Shown piece by piece: positions 1-9,564 of a stretch of DNA of 64,000 nt; the first letter of the stretch is position 1; the number at the start of each line of letters is the position of its first letter. Both the position numbers and the translations under genes were made by a program. The DNA is from Falsibacillus pallidus (lineage in GTDB: Bacteria > Bacillota > Bacilli > Bacillales > DSM-25281), in NCBI RefSeq assembly GCF_003350505.1, contig NZ_QQAY01000001.1, positions 248,001 through 312,000 on the forward strand, written 5' to 3'. The notes beneath the pieces were generated by a model that had not been told where the DNA came from, did not search any database, and saw only the letters and a program-made list of their open reading frames with translations.

Positions 1-185
1 TACCCAATAAGCATGACTATATAAGAATACTATATAGCATTCCAAACATCTTTGCTATATTTCCATGAAAATTCCACAATGTGTTCAATATTTACTACGG
101 GTAAAAATTGAATAGAAGAGAAGTGGAAAAAAACTAATAGAAAATAATGCTATCAATGTAATATTAAAACATATTATTTTTGCCT

Positions 186-194
186 TTTGTGAAT
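186..194 (+). promoter_or_regulatory. ResD-like box
   Basis: TTTGTGAAT matches the ResD response-regulator consensus at all nine positions. A weaker copy (AATGTGAAA, 219-227) follows 33 bp downstream on the same strand, about three helical turns away. ResD is known to activate ctaA in B. subtilis. Its use here is inferred. Confidence 0.5.
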
Positions 195-210
195 TTTCCA
201 TGAATTAATT

Positions 211-239
211 TTGTCTAAAATGTGAAATCGTCTGATAAT
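211..239 (+). promoter_or_regulatory. Candidate SigA promoter for ctaA
   Basis: The -35 TTGTCT (211-216) and -10 GATAAT (234-239) are separated by 17 bp. The ResD-like box at 186-194 would be centred near -56, a usual activator position. The predicted leader to the ctaA start is long, about 275 nt, which lowers confidence. Confidence 0.35.
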
Positions 240-290
240 TATAGGCCATTATTCATTTTAGCAAAATAATAAATAGGAAGGATGAACCAG

Positions 291-304
291 AGGAAGCGCT
301 TACA
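291..304. promoter_or_regulatory. cre-like CcpA site
   Basis: AGGAAGCGCTTACA fits the cre consensus TGWNANCGNTNWCA at all but two positions and has the palindromic core AAGCGCTT. Catabolite control of cta genes by CcpA is known in B. subtilis. The site may act on ctaA or on a divergent ctaB operon to the left. Confidence 0.5.
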
Positions 305-521
305 ATTCAATGAGTAAACAGTCAGAATTTTTCTTCATCTATATATATTTCTAGCAAAGTCCCATTAAAGTTTCAAGTTTTTTTCGAATATGCCCTCCTA
401 TTGAAGTGTTCATAATTCCTTCATTGTATTTTAGCCATTAATTATGTAGTATCTAAATGGTATTATCAACGAGCTATATAGGGTATTGAATAAGACTACT
501 TAATTAAGAAGGTGAATATAA

Positions 522-1427
522 ATGCGTCGAACTGGATTGAAATGGTTTGCTGTACTGACGGCGCTTGGCATGCTCTTTGTTCTTATCGGAGGAGCATTAG
601 TGACAAAGACAGGATCGGGCATGGGCTGCGGACGCTCCTGGCCGCTGTGTGAAGGACAAATCATCCCTTCCCACATAACGGTTGCTATGGTGATTGAACT
701 AGCACACCGCCTTGTTTCAGGAAGTGTTGGAATTGCACTATTGATTCTCTGCATTTGGGCATGGAAATCAATTGGACATAAAAGGGAAACAAAGTTCTTG
801 GCAATTGTCTCATTGCTTTTTCTTCTCTTGCAGGCTCTGATTGGAGCAGCTGCAGTCGTATGGGGTCAATCCGACTTTGTTTTAGCCATTCATTTTGGGA
901 TTTCCCTTATTTCATTCGCTTCTGTTCTGCTTTTGACTTTATTGATTTTTGAAGTTGATCAAAAGTTTGAAGCAGATAAATTGAAATTAGATAAAAACAT
1001 GAAGTTTCATATTTATGGAGTGACTATCTACAGTTATCTTGTGGTTTACTCAGGTGCACTTGTGCGCCACACCAAATCAAGCCTTGTTTGTCCGGATTGG
1101 CCATTCTGCGTCAATTCTTCTCCAGGTCTTCCAGGGAATTTTTACGAGTGGGTGCAGATGGGCCACAGGGCAGCTGCGGCACTCATCTTTATCTGGATTG
1201 CTTATATTACTTACAAAGCGGTGACCAGATATAAGCATCAGCGAATCGTGTATTGGGGATGGATTATTGCATTTATCCTGGTTTGTTTACAGGCAGCGGC
1301 CGGTATTTCTGTGGTGCTGACAAAACTGAATCTTTATTTTGCACTTGCTCACTCGCTTTTCATTTCCATTTTATTTGCTTTATTGAGCTACTTCGTAATG
1401 CTCGCAACAAGAAGCAAAACAGTATAA
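522..1427 (+). CDS. ctaA: Heme A synthase
   Basis: Converts heme O to heme A for the aa3-type oxidases, in the membrane. The 301-residue protein has eight predicted membrane segments in two four-helix halves. The first extracellular loop holds a cysteine pair (C36 and C43 in CGRSWPLC), and E59/H62 lie in the IELAHR motif. A second CPDWPFC pair and a GHR motif sit in the C-terminal half, as in Bacillus CtaA. The ATG follows AAGAAGGTG at 507-514. The gene converges on pyc across a shared terminator, and upstream sites suggest ResD and CcpA control. Confidence 0.95.
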   Translation: MRRTGLKWFAVLTALGMLFVLIGGALVTKTGSGMGCGRSWPLCEGQIIPSHITVAMVIELAHRLVSGSVGIALLILCIWAWKSIGHKRETKFLAIVSLLFLLLQALIGAAAVVWGQSDFVLAIHFGISLISFASVLLLTLLIFEVDQKFEADKLKLDKNMKFHIYGVTIYSYLVVYSGALVRHTKSSLVCPDWPFCVNSSPGLPGNFYEWVQMGHRAAAALIFIWIAYITYKAVTRYKHQRIVYWGWIIAFILVCLQAAAGISVVLTKLNLYFALAHSLFISILFALLSYFVMLATRSKTV

Positions 1428-1430
1428 AAA

Positions 1431-1466
1431 AAACGGACTCCTTCCTTCAGGAGTCCGTTTTTTTTA
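1431..1466. terminator. Bidirectional terminator ctaA/pyc
   Basis: A perfect 12-bp stem (1431-1442 with 1449-1460) is flanked by an A-run and a T-run, so it can end both convergent genes. Confidence 0.9.
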
Positions 1467-4400
1467 TTTATTCATTTCAATCAGCAGGTCACCCGGCTGT
1501 ATGCCGTCTCCACTTTTTACATGGATTTCTTTGATGATGCCAGTGAATGGAGCTTGGACGGTTGTTTCCATTTTCATTGCTTCAGTTAATAGCAGATGAT
1601 CCCCTTTGTTTACTCTCTCCCCTTTTTCAGCCAATACTTTAATGACAGTTCCAGGCATCGTAGCCCCGATATGAGTTTCATCCTTCATATTGGCTTTCAT
1701 TCTGGAAGCAACAGAAGATTTGACGCTTTCATCTTTAATGATGACTTCGCGAGGCTGTCCGTTCAGCTCAAAATAGACGACCCGGGTTCCATCCGCACCT
1801 GGATGACCGATGGAAACTAGTTTGACAATCAATGTTTTCCCCTTTTCAATCTCCACTTCAATTTCCTCGCCCAATCGCATTCCATATAAGAATGTAGGTG
1901 TATCCAAAGTTGATATATCACCGAACATATTCACTGTTTCAATATACTGCAGGAACACCTTTGGGTACAATGAAAAAGCAAGGGCATCAAAACTATTAAC
2001 TTGACGTCCTATTTCGTGGAAAAGACTCTCTTTAAGCTCATTGAAGTCAACATCATCAAGAAGCTCGCCCGGACGGACAGTGATCGGCTGCTTCCCTTTC
2101 AGGATGACTTCCTGAAGCCTCTTCGGAAATCCTCCATATGGCTGACCGAGATATCCCTCAAAAAGTTCAATGACGGAATCAGGAAAATCGATTCTTTCTC
2201 CATTTTCCAGTACATCGGTTTCGGTAAGATCATTTTGGACCATGAACAATGCCATATCTCCAACAACTTTTGAGGATGGGGTCACTTTGACAATATCACC
2301 GAACAGCGCATTGACCCTGCGATACATTTCCTTGACCTCATCCCACTTATCCCCAAGACCAACAGCCTTTGCCTGCTGTTGAAGGTTGCTATACTGGCCG
2401 CCAGGCATTTCGTGGAGGTACACTTCGGTATGAGGTGCCTTCATTCCACTCTCGAAATCACTGTAGTACTTTCTGATATCCTCCCAGTAGTCGGAGAGTT
2501 TTTCGAGTGATTCAATATTGACCCGTGGTTTTCTATCATAGCCGTCCAACGCATAGGAGAGTGCACTTGCACTTGGCTGTGATGTCAATCCAGACATGGA
2601 TGTTAAAGCCGTATCCACAATATCCACTCCAGCTTCGATGGCTTTTGCATAAGTGAAGATGCCGTTGCCGCTTGTATCGTGAGTATGAAGGTGAATTGGT
2701 ATGTTTATTGTGTCCTTGAGTTCAGAAATCAGCCTGTAAGCCGCTTGTGGCTTTAGGAGGCCAGCCATGTCTTTAATGGCTAGGATGTGTGCTCCCTGCT
2801 GCTCAAGTTCTCTGGCCATATCCTTATAATATTGAATATCGTACTTGGATTTTAATGGATCATTGATATCGCCTGTATAGCATATAGATGCTTCAGCAAT
2901 TTTCCCTGTTTGTCTTACTGCATCTATTGCCACTTCCATGCCTTTTACCCAGTTTAGGCTGTCGAAAATTCGAAAAACATCAATTCCGCCCATAGCAGAC
3001 TTCTCGACAAACTCTCTTATGACGTTATCCGGATAGTTTTTATATCCTACAGCATTGGAGGCCCTTAAAAGCATTTGAAATAATGTATTAGGGATGGCAG
3101 TACGCAAAGCTAGAAGCCTGTCCCACGGATCTTCTTTCAGGAAACGATATGCCACATCAAATGTTGCGCCGCCCCACATTTCGAGTGAAAACAAATTCGG
3201 CAACAACTTTGATGTAGGTTCTGCAATCCTCTTAAGGTCGATAGTACGGACCCTGGTCGCTAAAAGCGATTGGTGCGCATCCCTGAAAGTGGTATCAGTC
3301 AGAAGGACCTCCTGCTGGTTCTTTATCCACTGAACAAGTCCATCGGCTCCATGTTGATCAAGAATCTGCTTTGTTCCGTCAGGTGCCTTAACGTCTGCAG
3401 ATAGGTTTGGAATCCTCGGCTTTTCAAATACAGGTTTTTTTCTTTTTTCAATTCCCGGGAATCCATTCACTGTAATATTCCCAATATAGGACAGCATCTT
3501 TGTACCCCTGTCTTTCCTTTTAGGGAAGAAAAACAGTTCAGGAGTAGTATCAATAAAGGAAGTATCATAATTTCCTGATTTGAAATTTTCATGTTTAACA
3601 ACATTTTCTAAGAACGGGATGTTCGTTTTGATTCCCCGAATTCTGAACTCTTGTAAATTTCTGACCATTTTGGCTGCAGCTTGGTCAAAAGACATTGCCC
3701 ATGTGGAAAGCTTGACGAGAAGAGAATCATAGTGTGGTGTTATGACAGCACCCTGGAATCCATTTCCCGCATCCAGCCTAACTCCAAAACCGCCTCCAGA
3801 TCGATAAGCCATAATTTTCCCAGTATCCGGCATGAACTGATTGAGAGGATCTTCTGTAGTGACCCTTGACTGGATGGCAAACCCATTGATTTTGATGTCT
3901 TCCTGATGAGGTATGCTGACTTCTTTACTATGAAGGCTGTATCCGGAAGCAATAAGAATCTGGGTCTGTACGATGTCGACCCCTGTAATCATCTCGGTGA
4001 TGGTATGTTCAACCTGTACCCGCGGGTTCACTTCAATAAAATAAAAGTTCTCACCTGCTAAAAGAAATTCAACCGTTCCCGCATTGACATAATCAACATT
4101 TTTCATCAGTTGAACAGCGGCGCTGCAAATCTTAGTCCGTAATTCCTCAGTAATGGAAACGCAAGGGGCCACTTCCACAACCTTTTGATGGCGCCTTTGA
4201 ACAGAACAATCCCTCTCAAACAAATGGACGATATTCCCTTCATTGTCACCGATGATCTGAACCTCAATATGTTTTGGCTTCTCAACAAACTTTTCTACAT
4301 AAACTTCATCGCTTCCAAAAGAAGCCTTTGCTTCGGATTTTGCTCTCTCGAACGCCTCTTTTACTTCCTCCAGGCGCTTTACAATCCTCATCCCTCTTCC

Positions 4401-4901
4401 GCCGCCGCCAAGAGCAGCTTTGATGATGATCGGATATCCATGCTGTTTCCCAAATTGAACGATTTCTTCAAGACCCGAAACCGGCCCATCGCTCCCAGGG
4501 ATGACAGGAAGTCCTGCAAGTACTGCTTGCTGACGAGCCTTGACTTTGTCCCCGAACATATCTAAATGTTTTGGATTTGGTCCGATAAAGATAATCCCTG
4601 CTTCTTCACATTTAGTAGCGAATTCCAAATTTTCAGATAAAAACCCATAGCCTGGATGGATGGCATCCACTTCTGCTTTCTTTGCAATTTCAATGATTTC
4701 TTCAATAGCCAGGTAGGCATCGATCGGCTTCTTTCCTTCGCCGACCAGGTAGGCTTCATCTGCTTTATAGCGATGATAGGAACCCGAGTCTTCTTTAGAG
4801 TAGACAGCCACTGTCCTAATATTTAACTCGGTGCAGGCCCTGAACACCCGGATTGCAATTTCGCCTCTGTTAGCTACTAGAATTTTATTGATTTTCTTCA
4901 T
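1464..4901 (-). CDS. pyc: Pyruvate carboxylase
   Basis: Biotin enzyme that carboxylates pyruvate to oxaloacetate to refill the citrate cycle. The 1145 residues carry, in order, biotin carboxylase (about 1-450, ATP-grasp loop KAALGGGGRGMR), carboxyltransferase starting near 535 (TDTTFRDAHQS), the presumed carboxylated lysine in IKDMAG near 712, and a C-terminal biotin carrier domain with EAMKMET (biotinyl Lys about 1110). Start: a TTG two codons upstream sits only 3 nt from GGAGG, whereas the ATG at 4901 is 9 nt away, so I use the ATG. Length matches Bacillus PycA. It lies downstream of ftsW on the same strand. Confidence 0.97.
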   Translation of the reverse strand: MKKINKILVANRGEIAIRVFRACTELNIRTVAVYSKEDSGSYHRYKADEAYLVGEGKKPIDAYLAIEEIIEIAKKAEVDAIHPGYGFLSENLEFATKCEEAGIIFIGPNPKHLDMFGDKVKARQQAVLAGLPVIPGSDGPVSGLEEIVQFGKQHGYPIIIKAALGGGGRGMRIVKRLEEVKEAFERAKSEAKASFGSDEVYVEKFVEKPKHIEVQIIGDNEGNIVHLFERDCSVQRRHQKVVEVAPCVSITEELRTKICSAAVQLMKNVDYVNAGTVEFLLAGENFYFIEVNPRVQVEHTITEMITGVDIVQTQILIASGYSLHSKEVSIPHQEDIKINGFAIQSRVTTEDPLNQFMPDTGKIMAYRSGGGFGVRLDAGNGFQGAVITPHYDSLLVKLSTWAMSFDQAAAKMVRNLQEFRIRGIKTNIPFLENVVKHENFKSGNYDTSFIDTTPELFFFPKRKDRGTKMLSYIGNITVNGFPGIEKRKKPVFEKPRIPNLSADVKAPDGTKQILDQHGADGLVQWIKNQQEVLLTDTTFRDAHQSLLATRVRTIDLKRIAEPTSKLLPNLFSLEMWGGATFDVAYRFLKEDPWDRLLALRTAIPNTLFQMLLRASNAVGYKNYPDNVIREFVEKSAMGGIDVFRIFDSLNWVKGMEVAIDAVRQTGKIAEASICYTGDINDPLKSKYDIQYYKDMARELEQQGAHILAIKDMAGLLKPQAAYRLISELKDTINIPIHLHTHDTSGNGIFTYAKAIEAGVDIVDTALTSMSGLTSQPSASALSYALDGYDRKPRVNIESLEKLSDYWEDIRKYYSDFESGMKAPHTEVYLHEMPGGQYSNLQQQAKAVGLGDKWDEVKEMYRRVNALFGDIVKVTPSSKVVGDMALFMVQNDLTETDVLENGERIDFPDSVIELFEGYLGQPYGGFPKRLQEVILKGKQPITVRPGELLDDVDFNELKESLFHEIGRQVNSFDALAFSLYPKVFLQYIETVNMFGDISTLDTPTFLYGMRLGEEIEVEIEKGKTLIVKLVSIGHPGADGTRVVYFELNGQPREVIIKDESVKSSVASRMKANMKDETHIGATMPGTVIKVLAEKGERVNKGDHLLLTEAMKMETTVQAPFTGIIKEIHVKSGDGIQPGDLLIEMNK

Positions 4902-4960
4902 TGCCAATTACCTCCCCTTGCTTCAACTAGATGGTTTCAATTAGGAATCTATTAGATGAA

Positions 4961-4985
4961 CACCCGCTCATTTTCAGAGCGGGTG
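4961..4985 (-). terminator. Stem-loop between ftsW and pyc
   Basis: CACCCGCTC (4961-4969) pairs perfectly with 4977-4985. No real T-run follows on the minus strand, so it may be a weak terminator, attenuator or processing site between ftsW and pyc. Confidence 0.4.
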
Positions 4986-4997
4986 AATACCTACGAA

Positions 4998-6209
4998 TTA
5001 ATATTTCACCCTATAAAGCTGAGTGGATTTATTTTGTTCCGGAACCGGTTCGCCTTTATTCGCCTTATATTTCTGTTCATACCTCACGAACATTGCAACA
5101 TTCACAAGGACTCCCATAGCGATTGATAACAGCAGGATGGATGAACCTCCATAGCTGATGAACGGAAGCGGCACCCCTGTCAGCGGAACGAAACCTGATA
5201 CTCCTCCAAGATTGATTATCGATTGGATGGCAATCATGCTGGATATCCCTATGGCCAATAAACTGCCAAACGTGTCCTTGCACTTCATGCCGATAAATAT
5301 CCCCTTCAATACGATAAAGCCTAAGCCAAGCAATACAAAAGCTACTCCGAAGACTCCCAATTCTTCTGCTACAACAGCCATAATGAAATCGGTATGGGGT
5401 TCCGGCAAATAGCCAAGTTTTTGAACAGATTGGCCCAGCCCCTGGCCGGTAATTCCTCCGGAGCCTATTGCAATATAGGAATTGACGACTTGGTACCCAT
5501 CGCCCTGCTCATATTGAAAGGGATCAAGGAATACTTCAATTCTGCTCATACGTTCCTTGGAAAAGATCTTATCCTTCATCACTAGGACGAACGGAGAAGC
5601 AATCACTGCCAGCATCAGTCCCAATAATGCAAGCTTCATCAAGTTCTTCATATTCATACCCGAACAGATGATGATCGTAACACCAATGACAAAAATAATT
5701 CCTGCTGTACCAAAATCGGGCTGGACAGCAACTAGTAGACATACGACAAAAAGGAATACGATCGGCGGGACGACCCCTTTGTTGAATTTGTTAATGTAGC
5801 TCTCTTTTTTTGCGTAGACAGCTGATAGATAAAGAATGACTGTAAGTTTAACAAACTCAGCAGGCTGGATCATCCGTGTTCCAAGTTTGATCCAGCTCTG
5901 TGCATTATTAGAGATGTGCCCGAAAACGAACAACGAGCCGAGCCCGAATAGTGAAAGAAGCACAATGCCTCCGATAAATTTCTTGCTTATGTATGCCTTA
6001 TACGGAAAAAGAGAGGCACCTATAAAAAAGATAAATGAAAGTATTAAGTTGATTTTTTGTTTGTTATAAAAAAAATCATTTTCTTGGTGGAGCTGCTGAA
6101 CAGCCCAAACCATTGACGCACTGTATACCATGACTAGGCCAAAAATACACAATAAGAAATAGACAACTATCAGCGAATAGTCATACGATTTTAAGATTTT
6201 TTTAAACAT
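4998..6209 (-). CDS. ftsW: Septal peptidoglycan glycosyltransferase FtsW (SEDS)
   Basis: SEDS-family polymerase that builds septal peptidoglycan from lipid II with a class B PBP. The 403 residues have about ten membrane segments, and the family signature PEPHTDFIMAVVAEELG lies near residue 270. The C-terminus ends in a short basic tail. Position directly upstream of pyc matches ylaO (ftsW) in B. subtilis, which favours FtsW over RodA. The ribosome binding site is weak: the nearest purine-rich element is about 14 nt upstream of the ATG. Confidence 0.9.
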   Translation of the reverse strand: MFKKILKSYDYSLIVVYFLLCIFGLVMVYSASMVWAVQQLHQENDFFYNKQKINLILSFIFFIGASLFPYKAYISKKFIGGIVLLSLFGLGSLFVFGHISNNAQSWIKLGTRMIQPAEFVKLTVILYLSAVYAKKESYINKFNKGVVPPIVFLFVVCLLVAVQPDFGTAGIIFVIGVTIIICSGMNMKNLMKLALLGLMLAVIASPFVLVMKDKIFSKERMSRIEVFLDPFQYEQGDGYQVVNSYIAIGSGGITGQGLGQSVQKLGYLPEPHTDFIMAVVAEELGVFGVAFVLLGLGFIVLKGIFIGMKCKDTFGSLLAIGISSMIAIQSIINLGGVSGFVPLTGVPLPFISYGGSSILLLSIAMGVLVNVAMFVRYEQKYKANKGEPVPEQNKSTQLYRVKY

Positions 6210-6331
6210 ACCCGATCGTCCAATCCTTTTTGTTATTGTTACAATTCTTCATAACTGTCTTAAATCCCTTCAAAAACCTTTTGGTAACAATCTCCTTCAA
6301 AGAGACTTTTGGCTCATATTTTCTTTCCTAC

Positions 6332-6371
6332 AAAAAAACTCAAACAGCCCTAAAAAGAATGTTTGAGTTTT
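6332..6371 (-). terminator. Terminator of ylaN
   Basis: A 12-bp perfect inverted repeat (6335-6346 with 6360-6371) is followed by a T-run on the minus strand, just past the ylaN stop. Confidence 0.85.
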
Positions 6372-6380
6372 GATTTTTAT

Positions 6381-6662
6381 TTACTTTTTCAAAGATGCCT
6401 CGTGAAGGGCAGAAAGTTCCCTTTCTAAAGAGCCAATCATTGCTTTCCCCTCTTTATCTTCGAGTAAGCCTAATCGAACTGCAAAATCTATTTCACGGGA
6501 TAATCCAAACATTTGCGTATCAAGCACCTCTTCGTATAAAGGGCATTGAGGCATAGTAAGGTTATCCATTTGAACTTTTATCAACCGCAAGATTTTTTCT
6601 GCGTCCGCCTTTAACAATTCCAAGGCTTTTTCTGAATGATTTATATTTACATCAGACGCCAC
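6381..6662 (-). CDS. ylaN: YlaN, Fur-relieving iron-responsive protein (UPF0358)
   Basis: Small 93-residue soluble, mostly helical protein. YlaN is known to bind iron(II) and relieve Fur repression, and it is conditionally essential in B. subtilis. The sequence ([17 protein letters not shown] start, [20 protein letters not shown] core) fits the family from end to end. The start is GTG, placed just after a GGGGGGA ribosome binding site. An overlapping ATG one base upstream is out of frame. It stands alone between ftsW and ylaL with its own terminator. Confidence 0.93.
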   Translation of the reverse strand: MASDVNINHSEKALELLKADAEKILRLIKVQMDNLTMPQCPLYEEVLDTQMFGLSREIDFAVRLGLLEDKEGKAMIGSLERELSALHEASLKK

Positions 6663-6861
6663 ATTAATCCCCCCGTTTCCGAGCGATTAGACAATTCTAT
6701 CTAAAAATTTTACCGTTAAAAGGACAAAATTGCAAGAAAAATAAAGGGAATAAAGCGTTTTACAAGTATTCCCTTATGTTCAATTGGAATTAGGGAGCTG
6801 GTTCTCTTTCAAGAGGACGATTTTTAAGATATACTTAATGGGAAGAAGGGGGAATATGCAT

Positions 6862-7359
6862 ATGGAAATGATTATTCCATTCAAGGGAAAAGTTAAATTC
6901 CCTATTACATTAGATCCAGGTGTATGGATTTTTGATGATCGAAGAATCGATCTTGATACATATTTCGTGACCGAACAAATAGAAGTGAATGAGCTGGAGG
7001 ATTATATCAAAGCAACCTCTAAGCATTGGGAGCGCGAAATCCAAGAAGGTGCAGTCTTCCCTCCTACCCTTAAATCCGAACGGAAATTCGAAAAGGAAAA
7101 GGTTCTTCAAGGGACTTTTGCCATGGAATTCCTTCCATTCCTGAAAAATGCCGAGCCATCTGAAGATGCGCGGAAGCTGGTAGTCGAAACCGAGAATGGG
7201 GAATTCAATATTCCTTTGGATCAAGCAAAAGATTTATTGCTTGCCTATTCAAAAGTCGGAAAGCCTCTAAAAGAGGACGGACCGATTCATGTCCTTTTTA
7301 AAGACGGAAGCAATAGGAATGACCCTATTCGTTTTGTAAGGGCATTCAGAGTAGAATAA
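6862..7359 (+). CDS. ylaL: YlaL-like protein, function unknown
   Basis: Soluble acidic protein of about 165 residues with no signal peptide or membrane segment. It begins MEMIIPFKGKVKFPITLDPG and holds a conserved WIFDDRRIDL segment. Position between ylaN and the phoH-type gene matches ylaL. In-frame ATGs lie at 6856 and 6862. The AAGGGGG site (6846-6852) is 9 nt from the second and only 3 nt from the first, so 6862 is preferred. The glutaminase ylaM found here in B. subtilis is absent. No reaction can be assigned. Confidence 0.75.
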   Translation: MEMIIPFKGKVKFPITLDPGVWIFDDRRIDLDTYFVTEQIEVNELEDYIKATSKHWEREIQEGAVFPPTLKSERKFEKEKVLQGTFAMEFLPFLKNAEPSEDARKLVVETENGEFNIPLDQAKDLLLAYSKVGKPLKEDGPIHVLFKDGSNRNDPIRFVRAFRVE

Positions 7360-7366
7360 GCATGTT

Positions 7367-7397
7367 AAAAAGGCTGACCACGATGGACAGCCTTTTT
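7367..7397. terminator. Bidirectional terminator ylaL/phoH
   Basis: AAAAAGGCTG (7367-7376) pairs with CAGCCTTTTT (7388-7397) between convergent genes. Confidence 0.85.
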
Positions 7398-7403
7398 GAT
7401 TTG

Positions 7404-8732
7404 TTATAAAAGGTCTGCCGCTAATTGGGCCAAACCGGATCTTTCACCTTTGAGGAGCTTAATATGACCCGAAATGGTCTGCTCCTTGAATTTCTCAACC
7501 ACGTATGTCAACCCATTGTTGTACTCATCCAAGTATGGATGGTCAATTTGATTGGGATCTCCCATCAGGACTATTTTACTTCGATCCCCTACCCTTGTCA
7601 GGATGGTTTTCACTTCATGCTTCGTTAAATTCTGGGCTTCATCAATGATGATGAATTGATCAGGAATGCTTCTTCCGCGGATATATGTGAGTGCCTCTAC
7701 TTCAATCGAACCCATCCCTGCAAGGATCGCATCCAACTCCCCAGGCTTTTTAGCATTGAACAAATATTCAAGGTTATCATAGATCGGCTGCATCCATGGA
7801 CGCAGTTTTTCTTCCTTTTCCCCTGGAAGGAAGCCAATATCTTTTCCTACCGGGACAATCGGACGCGCTACGAGGAGCTTTTTGTACGTATACAAGTCTT
7901 CAATCTGCAAAAGACCTGCAGCGAGCGTCAGCAAAGTTTTCCCCGTCCCTGCCTTCCCAATCATGGTGACTAGTGGTATATCATCCCGAAGCAGCAGCTC
8001 CATCGCCATGATCTGCTGAACATTCCTAGGTTTAATTCCCCAAATATGGTCTCCATTATGGATCAATTTCCTGACATTCTTGCCGGTATGGTCGATCATG
8101 CCTATGGCTGATGCTGAACTGCCGAGTGCATCCTTCATAATCAGGAATTGATGGGGATAAAATGGATGATTGGTGATTTCAGATAATTGTAATTCCCCTT
8201 TTTCATAATAACGGTTCAATAATTCTTTATTGATATATACCTCAAGGAAACCTGTATAAATATGGTCAATTTCGACGACCCGATCATTCAAAAAATCTTC
8301 GGCATTTAATCCCAGGGCATCTGCCTTCACCCTGACCAGGACATCCTTGCTTACAAGGATGACATTTTTCCCATCCTCTTTTGCTTCTTCTTCCAGCGCA
8401 ATATTTTTCGCAACCGCCAATATACGATTGTCATTTGATTTTTCCACAAAAATTTCCTGGAGCTGTTGAAACGAACGATGATTCAGCTCTATCCTGAATG
8501 TCCCCCCATTTTCCAATGGGATCTTTTCATGGAGCTTTCCTGCTTCCCGCAGACCGTCAATCAATTTGGATACCTGTCTTGCATTCCTTCCAACCTCATC
8601 CATATAGCGCTTCTTTGAATCGACCTCTTCTAACACCACTGCTGGTATGACAACTTCATTGTCTTCAAAAGAAAAGATGGCGTGGGGGTCCTGCAATAAA
8701 ACATTGGTATCTAACACATAAATATTATTCAA
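7404..8732 (-). CDS. phoH: PIN-PhoH family ATPase/ribonuclease (YlaK, PhoH2 type)
   Basis: The 442-residue protein joins an N-terminal PIN nuclease domain (about 1-140, starting MNNIYVLDTNVLLQDP with the first catalytic Asp) to a PhoH ATPase domain. Walker A is GKAGTGKT near 258-265 and Walker B is FIIIDEAQN. PhoH2 proteins in this arrangement are known RNA-unwinding, RNA-cleaving enzymes. The start is TTG, placed 7 nt after a perfect AGGAGG. No good ATG competes. It corresponds by position to ylaK and is divergent from ylaJ. Confidence 0.9.
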   Translation of the reverse strand: MNNIYVLDTNVLLQDPHAIFSFEDNEVVIPAVVLEEVDSKKRYMDEVGRNARQVSKLIDGLREAGKLHEKIPLENGGTFRIELNHRSFQQLQEIFVEKSNDNRILAVAKNIALEEEAKEDGKNVILVSKDVLVRVKADALGLNAEDFLNDRVVEIDHIYTGFLEVYINKELLNRYYEKGELQLSEITNHPFYPHQFLIMKDALGSSASAIGMIDHTGKNVRKLIHNGDHIWGIKPRNVQQIMAMELLLRDDIPLVTMIGKAGTGKTLLTLAAGLLQIEDLYTYKKLLVARPIVPVGKDIGFLPGEKEEKLRPWMQPIYDNLEYLFNAKKPGELDAILAGMGSIEVEALTYIRGRSIPDQFIIIDEAQNLTKHEVKTILTRVGDRSKIVLMGDPNQIDHPYLDEYNNGLTYVVEKFKEQTISGHIKLLKGERSGLAQLAADLL

Positions 8733-8856
8733 ATCGATGCCTCCTGCTCCTGTTTTTCTTACTCATATAGTATGTTGAGCCTCATCAACGGGTTCACTGA
8801 TTCATCGAGTCTTCGCCGCAGACTTGGACGAGACTTTTTAAAATATATGTAGAAAT

Positions 8857-8885
8857 GCATAAAGATAGACGAAGTTTACACACTA
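8857..8885 (+). promoter_or_regulatory. Candidate SigG/SigF sporulation promoter for ylaJ
   Basis: GCATA (8857-8861), a 17-bp spacer and CACACTA (8879-8885) resemble the forespore sigma-G consensus (GHATR, CATNHTA). Transcription would start about 10 nt before the ylaJ ribosome binding site. Confidence 0.5.
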
Positions 8886-8917
8886 ATTGGAAGATACCAT
8901 TAATGGAGGTGCAGTTA

Positions 8918-9523
8918 GTGCGATATTTATCCGCTATAATATTGATTGGTTTATTGACAGCAGGTTGTTCAAATATCAATAATAATAAAGAAAAAACAGC
9001 TGTCCATGATCAGCAGAATGAACCAAGGCCTATCTCAGTCCAAAATAGCAATAAACAATCTTTCAAATCCAAAAATGGCCAGCAAATTTCCAAGCATTTA
9101 GTTAACCTCGCAAGCAGCATACCAAATGTCAATGATGCAACTGCAGTCGTACTCGGAAAAATAGCCGTTGTGGGAATTGATATAGACTCCAACGTGGAGA
9201 GGTCACAGGTGGGTTCTATTAAATATTCTGTAGCTGAAAGCCTCAAGAATGATCCTTATGGGGCAAATGCAGTGATTGTGGCAGACCCCGATCTAGTAGC
9301 GCGCTTAAAGGAAGTCAAAAAAGATATTGGCAATGGAAAACCCATTCAAGGCATCATGAATGAACTTTCCGATATTGTCGGACGAGTCATGCCGGAAATC
9401 CCGGGCACCCTCTCAGATACAAACCCGGAACAAGCACCAGAAAACCCAAAAAAGTCAACAAATGACAAAAACGAAAAACAACTGGAAAAAGACCAGGAAA
9501 AACAGTCTAACTATCATAAATGA
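8918..9523 (+). CDS. ylaJ: YhcN/YlaJ-type sporulation lipoprotein
   Basis: A 201-residue lipoprotein: a short hydrophobic signal is followed by lipobox LTAGC, then a low-complexity Asn/Lys stretch, a compact YhcN/YlaJ domain (about 55-150, SIPNVNDATAVVLGKIAVVG) and a charged Lys/Asn/Gln-rich tail. The family is associated with spores and germination. Start: GTG at 8918 lies 9 nt after GGAGG (8904-8908). An ATG 63 nt upstream would fall inside the presumed promoter. A sigma-G-like promoter upstream supports forespore expression. Confidence 0.88.
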   Translation: MRYLSAIILIGLLTAGCSNINNNKEKTAVHDQQNEPRPISVQNSNKQSFKSKNGQQISKHLVNLASSIPNVNDATAVVLGKIAVVGIDIDSNVERSQVGSIKYSVAESLKNDPYGANAVIVADPDLVARLKEVKKDIGNGKPIQGIMNELSDIVGRVMPEIPGTLSDTNPEQAPENPKKSTNDKNEKQLEKDQEKQSNYHK

Positions 9524-9525
9524 CA

Positions 9526-9564
9526 AAAAAAGCTTAGTTAAGAATGCCTTAACTAAGCTTTTTT
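9526..9564. terminator. Bidirectional terminator after ylaJ
   Basis: A 17-bp inverted repeat (9526-9542 with 9548-9564) runs from A-tract to T-tract. The stop codon of the facing gene lies within the stem. Confidence 0.88.

Larger units (their letters stand above)
1..521. other. Intergenic control region upstream of ctaA
   Basis: No convincing coding sequence lies here. The stretch is AT-rich and holds a ResD-like box, a possible SigA promoter and a cre-like palindrome, each listed separately. In Bacillus the ctaB-G operon normally lies divergent from ctaA on this side, so some sites may serve a leftward operon outside the window. Confidence 0.6.
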
